Part shown: positions 8,917-16,759 of the stretch, in pieces
How the letters are laid out: each line of letters opens with the position of its first letter
How positions within the stretch are numbered: position 1 is the first letter of the stretch
Assembly: GCF_002954725.1 (NCBI RefSeq)
Contig: NZ_MSCQ01000001.1
Coordinates: forward strand, 1,528,508 to 1,592,507
Direction of reading: 5' to 3'
Length of the DNA stretch: 64,000 nt
Source: Photobacterium phosphoreum
GTDB lineage: Bacteria > Pseudomonadota > Gammaproteobacteria > Enterobacterales > Vibrionaceae
Notes under the pieces: model-generated
Databases searched by the model: none
The model's input: the letters and a program-made list of their open reading frames with translations, nothing else
Told to the model about the DNA's origin: nothing
Position numbers and translations under genes: made by a program

Positions 8917-9504
8917 ATGACCCCAAAAATATACCTTAAGCGCATTTTACCGTTGTCATTTTTGCTATTAATCGCTTGCGAAACACATGTCAATGCAGCA
9001 TCACAAGTTACTAAAGAAACCCCCAATAAAACAATACCTTCTTCTCAACAGAACCATACCAAAAATCAATCTAAAGCAAAGATAGAACAAAGAAAAATGA
9101 TTGATTTTGCACGTAAATATATTGGAACACGCTATGTTTGGGGAGGAGTTACGCCTAAAGGGTTTGATTGCTCAGGATTTATTAAATACATATATAATCA
9201 TTTTAATATTTCTATTCCAAGAACAACGGCAGGATATACACAATTATTTAATCACTCAATAACATTAAAAGACGCGAAGATTGGTGATCTTATTGTTTTT
9301 ACTGGTACTAATTTAAAAATAAGAAAGCCAGGCCATGCAGGAATAATTACTGAAATAAAGCCAGGGTTAATTAAATTTATTCACAGTTCATCATCTAAAA
9401 AACACTTTGGTGTCACCGAAACTAGCTATTACCAAAGTGGGTATCCAAAGCGTTATTTAACGGTTATACGGATGCCTAATCCATCATCAAAAAGGGAGAA
9501 ATAA
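8917..9504 (+). CDS. NlpC/P60-family cell-wall peptidase lipoprotein
   Basis: A 195-residue exported cysteine peptidase expected to cut peptide stems of peptidoglycan. The N-terminal signal ends in a lipobox LIAC with Cys21 as the lipidated residue. A Gln/Lys/Thr-rich linker (about 25-58) leads to the NlpC/P60 domain (about 60-190). The catalytic triad is visible: Cys85 in FDCSGF, His140 in GHAGI and His156 in FIHSSSS. Length is typical of Spr/NlpC proteins. It is divergent from the solute-binding protein/diguanylate cyclase pair across 223 bases of AT-rich DNA, so the two could share control, but no operator was recognised. The gene is followed by a weak hairpin overlapping its stop. Confidence 0.92.
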   Translation: MTPKIYLKRILPLSFLLLIACETHVNAASQVTKETPNKTIPSSQQNHTKNQSKAKIEQRKMIDFARKYIGTRYVWGGVTPKGFDCSGFIKYIYNHFNISIPRTTAGYTQLFNHSITLKDAKIGDLIVFTGTNLKIRKPGHAGIITEIKPGLIKFIHSSSSKKHFGVTETSYYQSGYPKRYLTVIRMPNPSSKREK

Positions 9505-9514
9505 TACTCCCTTT
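9491..9514. terminator. weak hairpin between convergent genes
   Basis: AAAGGGAG (9491-9498) and CTCCCTTT (9507-9514) form an eight-bp stem across the NlpC/P60 stop codon; U-tracts are short on both strands. Confidence 0.45.
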
Positions 9515-9525
9515 CAATATTCAGT

Positions 9526-10320
9526 TTATGGTGCTACACATTCCGTTAGTAACCGTAAACAACCATAATCTATTAGCCAATCATGTTGTTGCTGATCTTT
9601 TACTAAAAAACAACCTGAATAATTCAGAGCATTAGCAAAAATATCACCAACATGATTTGTTAGTCGAGGGATCACTAACATCCAATGTTGAGTTAATAGA
9701 ATATTATAAGGCAAACATTCTATAGGTTCATTGATATTGAGGGCGGTATTTTTAGGTGTTAATCCTAAATCATGCATTGCCGCTAAATAGCAAAAATAGG
9801 CTTTCTCACTATTAATACGATCAAAAGTAAATAATTTGTGTTTAAACGGTAACTTACCTGACAATATCATCTCTTCTAACGGCACCGTCGTTTTTATCAA
9901 CTGCATGTGTCGATGGCGCTGACTTGCACCAGCTTCCGACGCTGAATTAAAAAAACCGACGACATTAGGATAAGTAGCACCTTGAATCCAAGCCGAAAAA
10001 TCATGTAGGTCAAGCAATGATGATTGACTAACAAATGCTTTACTACAAATGAGTAAATGCGGATCCCCTACGGGATATTTATTTAATAAACAGACATGCT
10101 CATGACCGACAGTATCTACGAACATTTGTTCATCATAAGGCAAAAAAGGATTATTTTGTGTCTGTCCTTGTTGTATTTTTTTATTAAGATTATCATTCAT
10201 GACCTTAATAAAAAAGTCAGTTCCCTGCTCAGAAACAACTGAGCTCATGGTCGCAATTGGTAGCAATACTTGTGCTTCACTTGCATTTTTGGCAACTGTT
10301 AAAGCTTTATCCCATAACAT
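9526..10320 (-). CDS. ATP adenylyltransferase (Ap4A phosphorylase) family protein
   Basis: A 264-residue HIT-superfamily nucleotidyltransferase of the Apa1/Apa2 type, which splits diadenosine tetraphosphate with phosphate into ATP and ADP. The histidine motif QRHRHMQLI contains His136, His138 and Gln140, the HxHxQ active site of this branch, where the middle His is the adenylylated residue. Supporting segments are NKYPVGDPHLLIC near residue 80 and the C-terminal NILLTQHWMLVIPR. Length is close to that of bacterial members and shorter than yeast Apa1. It is a lone gene, convergent with the NlpC/P60 gene. A TyrR-box-like palindrome lies 100 bases upstream of the ATG. Confidence 0.85.
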   Translation of the reverse strand: MLWDKALTVAKNASEAQVLLPIATMSSVVSEQGTDFFIKVMNDNLNKKIQQGQTQNNPFLPYDEQMFVDTVGHEHVCLLNKYPVGDPHLLICSKAFVSQSSLLDLHDFSAWIQGATYPNVVGFFNSASEAGASQRHRHMQLIKTTVPLEEMILSGKLPFKHKLFTFDRINSEKAYFCYLAAMHDLGLTPKNTALNINEPIECLPYNILLTQHWMLVIPRLTNHVGDIFANALNYSGCFLVKDQQQHDWLIDYGCLRLLTECVAP

Positions 10321-10419
10321 CTACAAATACCTGCAACCATTCTAATCACTAGAAAATAAAACAACACTAATCACTCACCTAATAAAAAAACAGTAATATT
10401 AGATCCCTAAAATACCGAG

Positions 10420-10437
10420 TGTAATCCTAAGTTTACA
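10420..10437. promoter_or_regulatory. TyrR-box-like operator
   Basis: TGTAATCCTAAGTTTACA matches the TyrR consensus TGTAAA-N6-TTTACA at 11 of 12 fixed positions and sits in a longer AGTGTAA/TTACACT palindrome (10418-10439). It lies 100 bases upstream of the Ap4A phosphorylase gene and 280 bases downstream of the tyrP-like gene. The rest of the 10321-10671 gap shows no ORF or other clear element. Confidence 0.45.
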
Positions 10438-10671
10438 CTTTTAGAAAAAAATCACGCTTGCTAAAAACAACGCTAATATAGCCCTTAGTGCTGAAAGTTT
10501 GTATCATCGTATCCATAAATTCTATCAGTCACTTACGATGTTAATTCGTACTCCAATGTGAATTATAGATTTTAAATGATTTAACTTTATATTGGTCATA
10601 TAAAGTGTTTTAACAGGGTACTCAAGATCGGTCAATCTGCTACCCTGCTCTCTTATCTTTATCTCTTTTGA

Positions 10672-10701
10672 TAAAAAAAACGCTCATCAACAATGAACGT
10701 C
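10672..10701 (-). terminator. terminator after tyrP
   Basis: On the minus strand GACGTTCAT and ATGAGCG form an imperfect stem around a short TTGTTG loop and are followed by a run of eight T, twenty bases after the permease stop codon. Confidence 0.65.
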
Positions 10702-10720
10702 TTTTCTCTTTTTTCTCTCG

Positions 10721-11881
10721 TTAAATCAGTTGTGCCCCAATCAGAAAACAACCAAAGAGCAGACTCATTAACATTGCAAATGATCCTCCTGCAACTTGAT
10801 AACCAGAACTCGATACTGTTTGAGTCGATTTTCTTATATTGTGGATCATCAACATCGGTATAAATACCGCAATAAACACCAAGATCAAGCCAGCATAACT
10901 CAAGACTGATAGGAATTGGTTGGCAGCAAAGATCGCCCCTAGCAGCGGTAAAATAAAGGTAAGAACATAAGTGACTACTCGATTTTGTCTGAACAAATCA
11001 ACATTTTGATCAAATAGTGACATTGCTACACCTAAAAACGATGTTAATAGTGCTAATCCAGTAAATACCGAGAGAATGATATGTATACCTGCAAAGCGGG
11101 TACTCAAGGCATCAATAAGTATAGAAACATTATCAAATTTAACTAATTGCTCAGCAGATAAGCTTCCTACAACAGCATATAACCATAGTAAGTAACAACC
11201 TAACGGGATGAGAGAACCTAATAACACCATATTTCTTAATTGCTTATGGCTAGCTTTATCATTGTATGACACTAATGAAGGAATAACAGGAAAAAAACCA
11301 AAGCTAGTGAACAACACTGCACTGGTTTTTATTAAATCAATATTGCTATTATTAGTTGCTTCAAAAAAGTGATTAAAGCTCATGCCGGGTATTAATGCAC
11401 ATAATGTAATAATGAGCACAGCAATCATGATTAAAAATAAAATACGATTAAGCTTATCAACAACCCCCGTTCCCGCAGCAACAATACAACCGGCAAGTAC
11501 AGTAAAGATGATCTGACTGTGTAGCATTGATAACTCAAAACCAAAACCTGTCGTTAGTTTTTGTAATAAATCGCCAGCACCAATAATATATGCCATTAAT
11601 AAACAAACTAATAATGCATAAAGTAATCCGTTAGTGACTACTTGCCCACCTTTACCCAATGTTTTTCGTGCAATGGTGTTCATGCCTAAACCACCACCGA
11701 CTTTGATACTTGCTTCTAATAATAATAAAGCGGCATAAGTTGTACCACTCCAAATAAGCAGCATCAATAAAGAACCTGAAAGCAAACCAAATTGGGCTAA
11801 TACCATCGGTATGGCAAGCATTCCTGCGCCTAATGCCGTTCCCGCAATAATCAGCGAGCTTCCTAATAATTTAGTATTCAT
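10721..11881 (-). CDS. tyrP: aromatic amino acid permease, TyrP/HAAAP family
   Basis: An inner-membrane symporter that imports tyrosine or a related aromatic amino acid. The start of the protein, MNTKLLGSSLIIAG followed by TALGAGMLAIPM, is the family hallmark unwound helix motif. About eleven hydrophobic segments follow over 386 residues, close to the 403 of E. coli TyrP. The frame is open 11 codons further upstream, but the ATG at 11881 has AAGGGAAAT directly before it and begins with the conserved residues, so it is preferred. Upstream, a short Tyr/Phe-rich ORF (11979-12122) may act as a leader. Substrate choice among Tyr, Trp and Phe cannot be settled by eye. Confidence 0.88.
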   Translation of the reverse strand: MNTKLLGSSLIIAGTALGAGMLAIPMVLAQFGLLSGSLLMLLIWSGTTYAALLLLEASIKVGGGLGMNTIARKTLGKGGQVVTNGLLYALLVCLLMAYIIGAGDLLQKLTTGFGFELSMLHSQIIFTVLAGCIVAAGTGVVDKLNRILFLIMIAVLIITLCALIPGMSFNHFFEATNNSNIDLIKTSAVLFTSFGFFPVIPSLVSYNDKASHKQLRNMVLLGSLIPLGCYLLWLYAVVGSLSAEQLVKFDNVSILIDALSTRFAGIHIILSVFTGLALLTSFLGVAMSLFDQNVDLFRQNRVVTYVLTFILPLLGAIFAANQFLSVLSYAGLILVFIAVFIPMLMIHNIRKSTQTVSSSGYQVAGGSFAMLMSLLFGCFLIGAQLI

Positions 11882-11962
11882 ATTTCCCTTTTTTCTTATT
11901 GTTAGATATAGCAATCCATATATCTACGATCAGATACATTAGTAATAACATGTAATTTTTAG

Positions 11963-11991
11963 TCAAAAACAGAGGCGGTTACAGAGAACCG
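11963..11991 (-). promoter_or_regulatory. possible attenuator hairpin in the tyrP leader
   Basis: On the minus strand CGGTT and AACCG (five bp, six-base loop) bracket the stop codon of the small upstream ORF, and TTTTT follows six bases later. The stem is short and the U-tract offset, so it is only a candidate. Confidence 0.25.
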
Positions 11992-12122
11992 TTACTAAAT
12001 CGGAAGCTAAAATAAGAGGCAGAAGAGAAAGCCATTGCAATGCATATGACATCGGTAATCACATCATGCGATGCCAATGATGGTGGGGGTTGATGTTGTT
12101 CATTTTGATACTGTTGCGTCAT
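11979..12122 (-). CDS. 47-residue ORF upstream of tyrP, possible leader peptide
   Basis: The ORF begins with ATG at 12122 preceded by AGGAG at 7-8 bases, the best ribosome site in this neighbourhood, and encodes 47 residues. The N-terminal half is polar (Gln, Asn, His, three Pro). The C-terminal half is hydrophobic and ends with SASYFSFRFSNGSL, where one Tyr and three Phe fall within seven residues just before the stop. It lies about 100 bases upstream of the tyrP ATG on the same strand. A role as a translated regulatory leader sensing aromatic amino acids is an inference; a small membrane-associated protein is the alternative. The frame continues upstream to 12161 but without a ribosome site. 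Confidence 0.5.
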   Translation of the reverse strand: MTQQYQNEQHQPPPSLASHDVITDVICIAMAFSSASYFSFRFSNGSL

Positions 12123-12181
12123 TATCGTACTCCTAAACGATGAAACCCAGTCTATTAGCAATATTCGGTCAGAATATAAAT

Positions 12182-12199
12182 ACTGTTTCGGTCAAAACA
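12182..12199. promoter_or_regulatory. inverted repeat upstream of the tyrP leader ORF
   Basis: CTGTTTCGGTCAAAACAG has perfect six-base arms with a six-base centre, 60 bases upstream of the leader ORF start. The geometry suits a dimeric repressor, but no known consensus is matched. Confidence 0.35.
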
Positions 12200-12272
12200 G
12201 CTTGGTCAGCTAATAACTTCATACTAAAGCACATTGTTCAGGAATGGAATGAATGATTCTGTTTCTATTTAA

Positions 12273-12300
12273 CAAAAAACCCAATCCGAAGACTGGGTGA
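12273..12300 (-). terminator. terminator after the DUF805 gene
   Basis: On the minus strand ACCCAGTC, a TTCG loop and GATTGGGT form an eight-bp stem followed by TTTTT. It lies about 30 bases after the DUF805 stop codon. Confidence 0.8.
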
Positions 12301-12328
12301 TATTCAGTTAACTACGCTTTAAACGAAA

Positions 12329-12715
12329 TTAAACACTAAACGTCGTACTATCACTCTGCTTGGGATTACTGCCAAAGCGATTACTTCCAGCGGTACTGTC
12401 TTGCAACATAAAATAAAGCAGTACAAGAATGCCAACAATCGGTATTAACATAATAAGCGCCCACCAACCAGTACGATCTTGATCGTGTAAACGGCGTACA
12501 GTAACAGCCACTGTCGGTATAAATGCAAAGGCTGCATATAATGCTGCTAATATGCCATAGCCTTCAACCACTGTAGGCAACTGTAATGTCGTATCCACCA
12601 TGCCACACGCCATACTAATGAATGCGTTAATTAAAGTGAAAAACCAAAATTCTTTTCTCCGAGAACGCCCTTGAAATTGCACATATTTACTAAGAACTAC
12701 AAAGTACCAATTCAT
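12329..12715 (-). CDS. DUF805 inner-membrane protein
   Basis: A 128-residue membrane protein of the DUF805 family (YhaH/YhaI-like in E. coli). It begins with the family signature: an aromatic stretch MNWYFVVLSKYVQFQGRSRR, then KEFWFFTL. Four hydrophobic segments follow, at about 24-41, 55-70, 82-100 and the start of a last one, with the conserved VRRLHDQDRTGWWAL loop at about 73-87 and a polar C-terminal tail. Function is unknown for the family. It is 18 bases downstream of a small unknown gene and ends at a strong terminator, so the two form a short operon. Confidence 0.9.
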   Translation of the reverse strand: MNWYFVVLSKYVQFQGRSRRKEFWFFTLINAFISMACGMVDTTLQLPTVVEGYGILAALYAAFAFIPTVAVTVRRLHDQDRTGWWALIMLIPIVGILVLLYFMLQDSTAGSNRFGSNPKQSDSTTFSV

Positions 12716-12733
12716 TCTTTTTCCTTGTTAATA

Positions 12734-13009
12734 TTAATAACGTTTAATACGAACTACTTTCATAATTTCAAATTCTAAGCCTGCCACTGTAATTGAATCG
12801 GCATAATAGGTCATATTTACTTTTGCGCCAACAAGGGTTCTATATCTTGATTTCCGTTTAAACTTAAAAGGCACGTTATAACCGTCAATCATCAATGAAT
12901 GCTGTATCCACTCGCCATCATCGCGTTGAGTATGTGAATTCACCGTTAAGCCTTCACTATGAATCAATTGTTCGTGTTTTGCGATGAGTTTGTCACTATC
13001 AGACTTCAT
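12734..13009 (-). CDS. conserved-looking hypothetical protein, 91 residues
   Basis: A soluble, basic protein of 91 residues with no signal peptide or membrane segment. It is rich in charged residues (KFKRKSRYR near the middle) and looks like a small beta-rich domain. I do not recognise the family. It begins with ATG and stands first in a two-gene operon with the DUF805 membrane protein (18-base gap), which supports it being real. The upstream gap to nupC holds the nupC terminator. Confidence 0.65.
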   Translation of the reverse strand: MKSDSDKLIAKHEQLIHSEGLTVNSHTQRDDGEWIQHSLMIDGYNVPFKFKRKSRYRTLVGAKVNMTYYADSITVAGLEFEIMKVVRIKRY

Positions 13010-13046
13010 TGATCATATTCCCATTATTGATGCTTGGTTTAAGATA

Positions 13047-13076
13047 CAAAAACAGAGAGCTAAGCTCTCTGTTTAT
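13047..13076 (-). terminator. terminator after nupC
   Basis: AACAGAGAG and CTCTCTGTT form a nine-bp stem around a five-base CTAAG centre; on the minus strand TTTTTG follows. It sits 30 bases after the nupC stop and also precedes the small unknown gene on the same strand. Confidence 0.75.
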
Positions 13077-13105
13077 TTTAATCTTTCAGTGCCAATATAC
13101 CACTA

Positions 13106-14371
13106 TTAAAGCGGAAGAAATAAACCGGCAAGTGTCGCACTCATTAAATTCGCCAAGGTTGCAGCAAAGATGGCCTTCATGCCTAAACGAGCAATTTCAG
13201 GACGGCGTTGAGGTACAATTCCACCGAGCCCTCCCATTAACATCGCAATAGAAGTCAGGTTAGCAAAACCACAAAGTGCAAAGGTAACTATCGCTTGTGA
13301 ATGCTCACTAAGTTTAGCTAATGTTTCAGGTTTCATTAGCTCAGCAAATGCAATAAATTCATTAACAGCAATTTTGGTACCAATTAAACTCGCCGCTGTC
13401 GTTGCTTCAGACCATGGCACACCAATCAACCAAGCAACAGGAGCAAAAACATAACCAAAAATCAGGTTGAGGCTAAGCTGATGTAAACCATCCCAGTTAA
13501 AACCTAACCAGTGACCCACAGATGCTAACCCGTTACCAATGTGGCCTAAACCACCATTCACTAACGCAATTAAACTGATAACAGCAAGTAAGCTTGCACC
13601 CACAGCCATTGCAATTTGTAAACCACTGAGAGCACCACGAGAAGCCGCATCGACTAAGTTAACAGGCTCATCTTCTTCGCCATCATCTTCTTCTTCCATG
13701 GTGTGAACACCTTCAGTTTGAGGTACAAGCAATTTAGCCATCATCAAACCTGCAGGCGCAGACATAAAACTTGCAGCGATAAGATATTTAAGCTGAACAC
13801 CTAAACCTGCGTAACCAACCATAGTACCACCAGCAACAGACGCTAAACCGCCAACCATTACTGCAAATAATTCTGAACGTGTCATTCGTGCTAAGAAAGG
13901 GCGAACAACCAATGGTGCTTCAACTGAACCAACAAAAATATTAGCCGTTGCTGACATTGATTCTGTCCGTGTTGTACCCAATAGTTTTTGTAATAAACCA
14001 CCAATAGTACTGATCACCCATTTCATAACACCTAAGTAATACAAAACAGAAATCAGTGCGGAGAAAAACACAATTGAAGGCAAAACGTTAACAGCAAAAA
14101 TGAAGCCTAATTTAAATTGTGCTAATTGACCGAAAAGAAACTCAGTACCTTCATGACCATATTCAAGAATACCAGATACGGCACCAGATACGCTGTTCAG
14201 CACTACACGACCGACAGGAATATATAAAATAAAAGCGGCAAAAACGACTTGGATACAAAAAGCCCCTAAGACACTGCGCCAATTAACTGCTGAACGATTT
14301 TCTGAAAACAAAAAACCAACGACAAAAATAGTAATAATACCGAGCATGCCAACAAGATAATGCAAAGTCAT
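13106..14371 (-). CDS. nupC: concentrative nucleoside transporter
   Basis: An inner-membrane cation/nucleoside symporter of the CNT family. The 421 residues contain the gate-forming segments expected: TESMSATANIFVGSVEAPLV (about residues 134-153) and later GTKIAVNEFIAFAELM and LCGFANLTSIAMLMGG (about 364-379). About ten membrane segments can be drawn. Between helices there is a strongly acidic loop, EEEDDGEEDE (about 228-237), a lineage-specific feature seen in other Vibrionaceae members. It is a single gene with its own terminator. A CRP-like site (14428-14443) lies 57 bases upstream of the ATG, in keeping with CRP/CytR control of nucleoside uptake in enteric bacteria and vibrios. Confidence 0.93.
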   Translation of the reverse strand: MTLHYLVGMLGIITIFVVGFLFSENRSAVNWRSVLGAFCIQVVFAAFILYIPVGRVVLNSVSGAVSGILEYGHEGTEFLFGQLAQFKLGFIFAVNVLPSIVFFSALISVLYYLGVMKWVISTIGGLLQKLLGTTRTESMSATANIFVGSVEAPLVVRPFLARMTRSELFAVMVGGLASVAGGTMVGYAGLGVQLKYLIAASFMSAPAGLMMAKLLVPQTEGVHTMEEEDDGEEDEPVNLVDAASRGALSGLQIAMAVGASLLAVISLIALVNGGLGHIGNGLASVGHWLGFNWDGLHQLSLNLIFGYVFAPVAWLIGVPWSEATTAASLIGTKIAVNEFIAFAELMKPETLAKLSEHSQAIVTFALCGFANLTSIAMLMGGLGGIVPQRRPEIARLGMKAIFAATLANLMSATLAGLFLPL

Positions 14372-14427
14372 TCCCCAATGTTTGGTGTAGTAAACGATTG
14401 CGGAAAGAGTGTATTCATAAAAAAAAC

Positions 14428-14443
14428 TGTGACAAGGATCAAA
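14428..14443. promoter_or_regulatory. CRP-binding-site-like sequence upstream of nupC
   Basis: TGTGACAAGGATCAAA matches TGTGA-N6-TCACA at 9 of 10 fixed positions, 57 bases before the nupC start codon. CRP control of nupC is known in E. coli; here it is inferred. Confidence 0.5.
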
Positions 14444-14455
14444 TTGTTATAACAA

Positions 14456-14500
14456 ACAACAGTAATTTAACAATTTACTGTTGTTTTGCGGTTTTTTTAG
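14456..14500. terminator. hairpin with T-rich flank between the LysR gene and nupC
   Basis: ACAACAGTAA and TTACTGTTGT form a near-perfect ten-bp stem with TTTTGCGGTTTTTT on the plus side. It probably ends the minus-strand LysR transcript, though the better T-tract is on the plus strand, where no gene is seen upstream. Confidence 0.45.
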
Positions 14501-14628
14501 CCTAAGCAAACGAAAATCATCAGATTAGTTCCTATGAGGAATACTATTACCTCTTATGGTTACAATCTGAAACATTCTACCCTTACTTTTAGCCAACCGT
14601 TTGCGTGTAACTGCTGTTTTTTACATCA

Positions 14629-15543
14629 CTACCATTTACACAAAATATTGCCAGCATCTATATGGCGACGAATAAATTCAATAAACAGGTTCACTTTATT
14701 AGGTAAAAATTTATGTCTTGGATAAACAGCGTATAACGGCATATGTTGTGTTAATTGCCAATCTGGCATTAGTCGAATCAACTTACCTTTACGGATTTCA
14801 TCCGTTAACAGATACGTTGCCAAATAACCGATACCATTACCTGCAATCGTCGCGTCACGAATAGCATCAGCAGAATCAACGCGGTAATTACCCGTCACTT
14901 TAATATCTTGATTATTATTATTTTGACTAAAGCTCCAGACATTATCTTTACGCTCACGACTAAAATAAATAATACAATTATGCTCAATTAAGTCACTTGG
15001 TTGATAAGGTACACCGTGGGTTGCTAAATATTCAGGGCTTGCTACTAGCACAAAATCACAATTACTCAGATGCCTCGCAACAAAGCCTTCTGGGGGCGAA
15101 TCCATAAATCCAATCCAAAGATCAAGTTGTTCAGCAATCAAATCAACACGGCAGTCAAATAAACTCAATTCTAAATTTAATAATGGGTGTTGTTCATGAA
15201 ACTCGTTGATATAAGGCGCAACATGGTTAGAAGCAAAAGACTGCGCAATACCTACTCGTAACAAGCCTTGAGAGTTATCTTCATTTTCTAATAACTCACT
15301 TTCTGCTTCATTTATTTCTTCCGCAACTTTTTCACAGTGTTTGGCAAACAAACGTCCAGCCTCTGTTAATGCAAATGAACGCGTTGTTCGTTGGACCAAT
15401 TGCACCCCCAACCGCTGTTCTAACTGTTGAATCAACTTACTGACTTGGGTTCGTGATATATCCAATAATTGCGCAGCTTTAGTAAAGCTTTGTTGTTTAG
15501 TAAGCGCATTGAAAACAATCATTTGCTGTGCTTTTTTTAACAT
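14629..15543 (-). CDS. LysR-family transcriptional regulator
   Basis: A 304-residue LysR regulator of the usual two-domain layout. The N-terminal winged helix-turn-helix covers about residues 1-60 (SFTKAAQLLDISRTQVSKLI is the recognition region), followed by a linker helix and a periplasmic-binding-protein-like effector domain from about residue 88. The ATG at 15543 with AAAAAGG six bases upstream is preferred; an upstream TTG would add two residues. It is divergent from pstS, with about 300 bases between, and downstream faces nupC, so neither context names a target. It resembles the large CrgA/YafC-like group. No role is claimed. Confidence 0.9.
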   Translation of the reverse strand: MLKKAQQMIVFNALTKQQSFTKAAQLLDISRTQVSKLIQQLEQRLGVQLVQRTTRSFALTEAGRLFAKHCEKVAEEINEAESELLENEDNSQGLLRVGIAQSFASNHVAPYINEFHEQHPLLNLELSLFDCRVDLIAEQLDLWIGFMDSPPEGFVARHLSNCDFVLVASPEYLATHGVPYQPSDLIEHNCIIYFSRERKDNVWSFSQNNNNQDIKVTGNYRVDSADAIRDATIAGNGIGYLATYLLTDEIRKGKLIRLMPDWQLTQHMPLYAVYPRHKFLPNKVNLFIEFIRRHIDAGNILCKW

Positions 15544-15756
15544 CGGCAACCTTTTTATTTTTATAAAAAACCAATGACAACTAAAATATGCCAGTACTGA
15601 TACCCTCAGTAATACTGTTTCGAATTGAAAGTATATGGCATCACATTATTTACTGAAAACTGATCCTTTTCACAGCTTATCACACCAAAATAAAAGAACC
15701 TTTTGATACATCCTTGATTAAGCATTTATTACAACATTCACGGAGTGTTCAAACTT

Positions 15757-15774
15757 CTGAAACATTAATGTCAC
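15757..15774 (+). promoter_or_regulatory. possible Pho box upstream of pstS
   Basis: CTGAAAC and ATGTCAC are seven-base direct repeats separated by ATTA (11-bp period), the layout of a PhoB site. They match CTGTCAT at 4 and 5 of 7 positions, 73 bases before the pstS ATG. The fit is moderate, supported mainly by context. Confidence 0.38.
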
Positions 15775-15846
15775 ATAACTTTTTTAATCTTTGTCGTGTT
15801 CATTCAAACCTATTGGCGTTTTGCCCAACAAGAAAGGATTAGGAAA

Positions 15847-16668
15847 ATGAAAACAAAGATTATCGGCGCAGTTGTTGTTGCAAGTTCACTGGTTGTTAGT
15901 TCTGCAGCGTTCGCTGGCGAGACTGTCTCTGTTGTAGGTTCTAGCTCTGTTTCTCCCCTCATGGAAGTATTGGGTGAAACTTATGCGCAATCTAACGATG
16001 TTACGGTAGAAGTTCAAGGGCCAGGATCATCAGCAGGTATTCGTGTTGCTCACGATGGTTCAGCAGACCTTGGTATGTCATCTCGTAACTTAAAAACCGC
16101 AGAAGAATCACCACAAATAAAAGAAGTCGTGATTGCTCGTGATGGTATTGCCGTAGTGGTTAATAACAGTAACTCGGTAACTGATTTAACCAAAGAACAA
16201 ATTACTGAGATCTACAAAGGTAATGTGACTAACTGGAACCAAGTTGGTGGTGAAGATAAACCTATCGTTGTCGCTACCCGTGATACTGCTTCTGGCACTC
16301 GTGGTGCATTTGAAGACATCATGTCATTAAAGAAAAAGATTAACGGTATCAAAGTCTCTGCCATTTCCCAAAAAGCACAAGTTGCTAGTGGTAATGGTCA
16401 ACTAAAAACAACCGTTGCAAATAATCCCTTTGCTATCGGTTATATTTCACTTGGCTCCGTTGATAACACTGTTAAGCCACTGACTATTGATGGACATAAA
16501 CCATCAATCGCTGCAATTAAAGCTGGCGATTATAGCGTCCAACGTCCATTTATTGTGGTTTACAAAGAAGGTCGTCCATCAAAAGAAGCACTGGATTTCT
16601 TAACATGGACTCAATCACCAGCAGCTCAAAAAATTGTTGCAGATAAAGGCTTCATCTCAGTTAACTAA
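15847..16668 (+). CDS. pstS: phosphate ABC transporter, periplasmic phosphate-binding protein
   Basis: This periplasmic protein captures phosphate and delivers it to PstC/PstA. The ATG at 15847 has AGGAAA before it; the frame is open 17 codons further upstream without a ribosome site. Residues 1-24 are a standard signal peptide ending AAFA. The mature protein contains the phosphate-loop segments VVGSSSVSPLMEVL, GPGSSAGIRVAHDGSADLG and DTASGTRGAFE, all ligand contacts in the family. At 273 residues it belongs to the shorter PstS class common in vibrios, not the 346-residue E. coli type. It is followed by a hairpin, then pstC, pstA and pstB. Confidence 0.95.
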   Translation: MKTKIIGAVVVASSLVVSSAAFAGETVSVVGSSSVSPLMEVLGETYAQSNDVTVEVQGPGSSAGIRVAHDGSADLGMSSRNLKTAEESPQIKEVVIARDGIAVVVNNSNSVTDLTKEQITEIYKGNVTNWNQVGGEDKPIVVATRDTASGTRGAFEDIMSLKKKINGIKVSAISQKAQVASGNGQLKTTVANNPFAIGYISLGSVDNTVKPLTIDGHKPSIAAIKAGDYSVQRPFIVVYKEGRPSKEALDFLTWTQSPAAQKIVADKGFISVN

Positions 16669-16678
16669 TTTTTATTTT

Positions 16679-16709
16679 AGCGCTCAACTTGTGTGAGTTG
16701 AGCGTTTTT
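16679..16709 (+). terminator. intercistronic terminator between pstS and pstC
   Basis: GCGCTCAACT and AGTTGAGCG form a nine-bp stem followed by TTTTTG, eleven bases after the pstS stop. It probably makes pstS transcript more abundant than that of the membrane components. Confidence 0.75.
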
Positions 16710-16759
16710 GACTTCTCAGAAATAGGCTGCTCATTGGTATCCTTTCTGGAGTGTAGATT

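Noticed and set aside
14534-14725. Plus-strand frame across the end of the LysR gene
   Set aside because: Mostly antisense to the LysR coding sequence and rich in Cys/His typical of chance translation.
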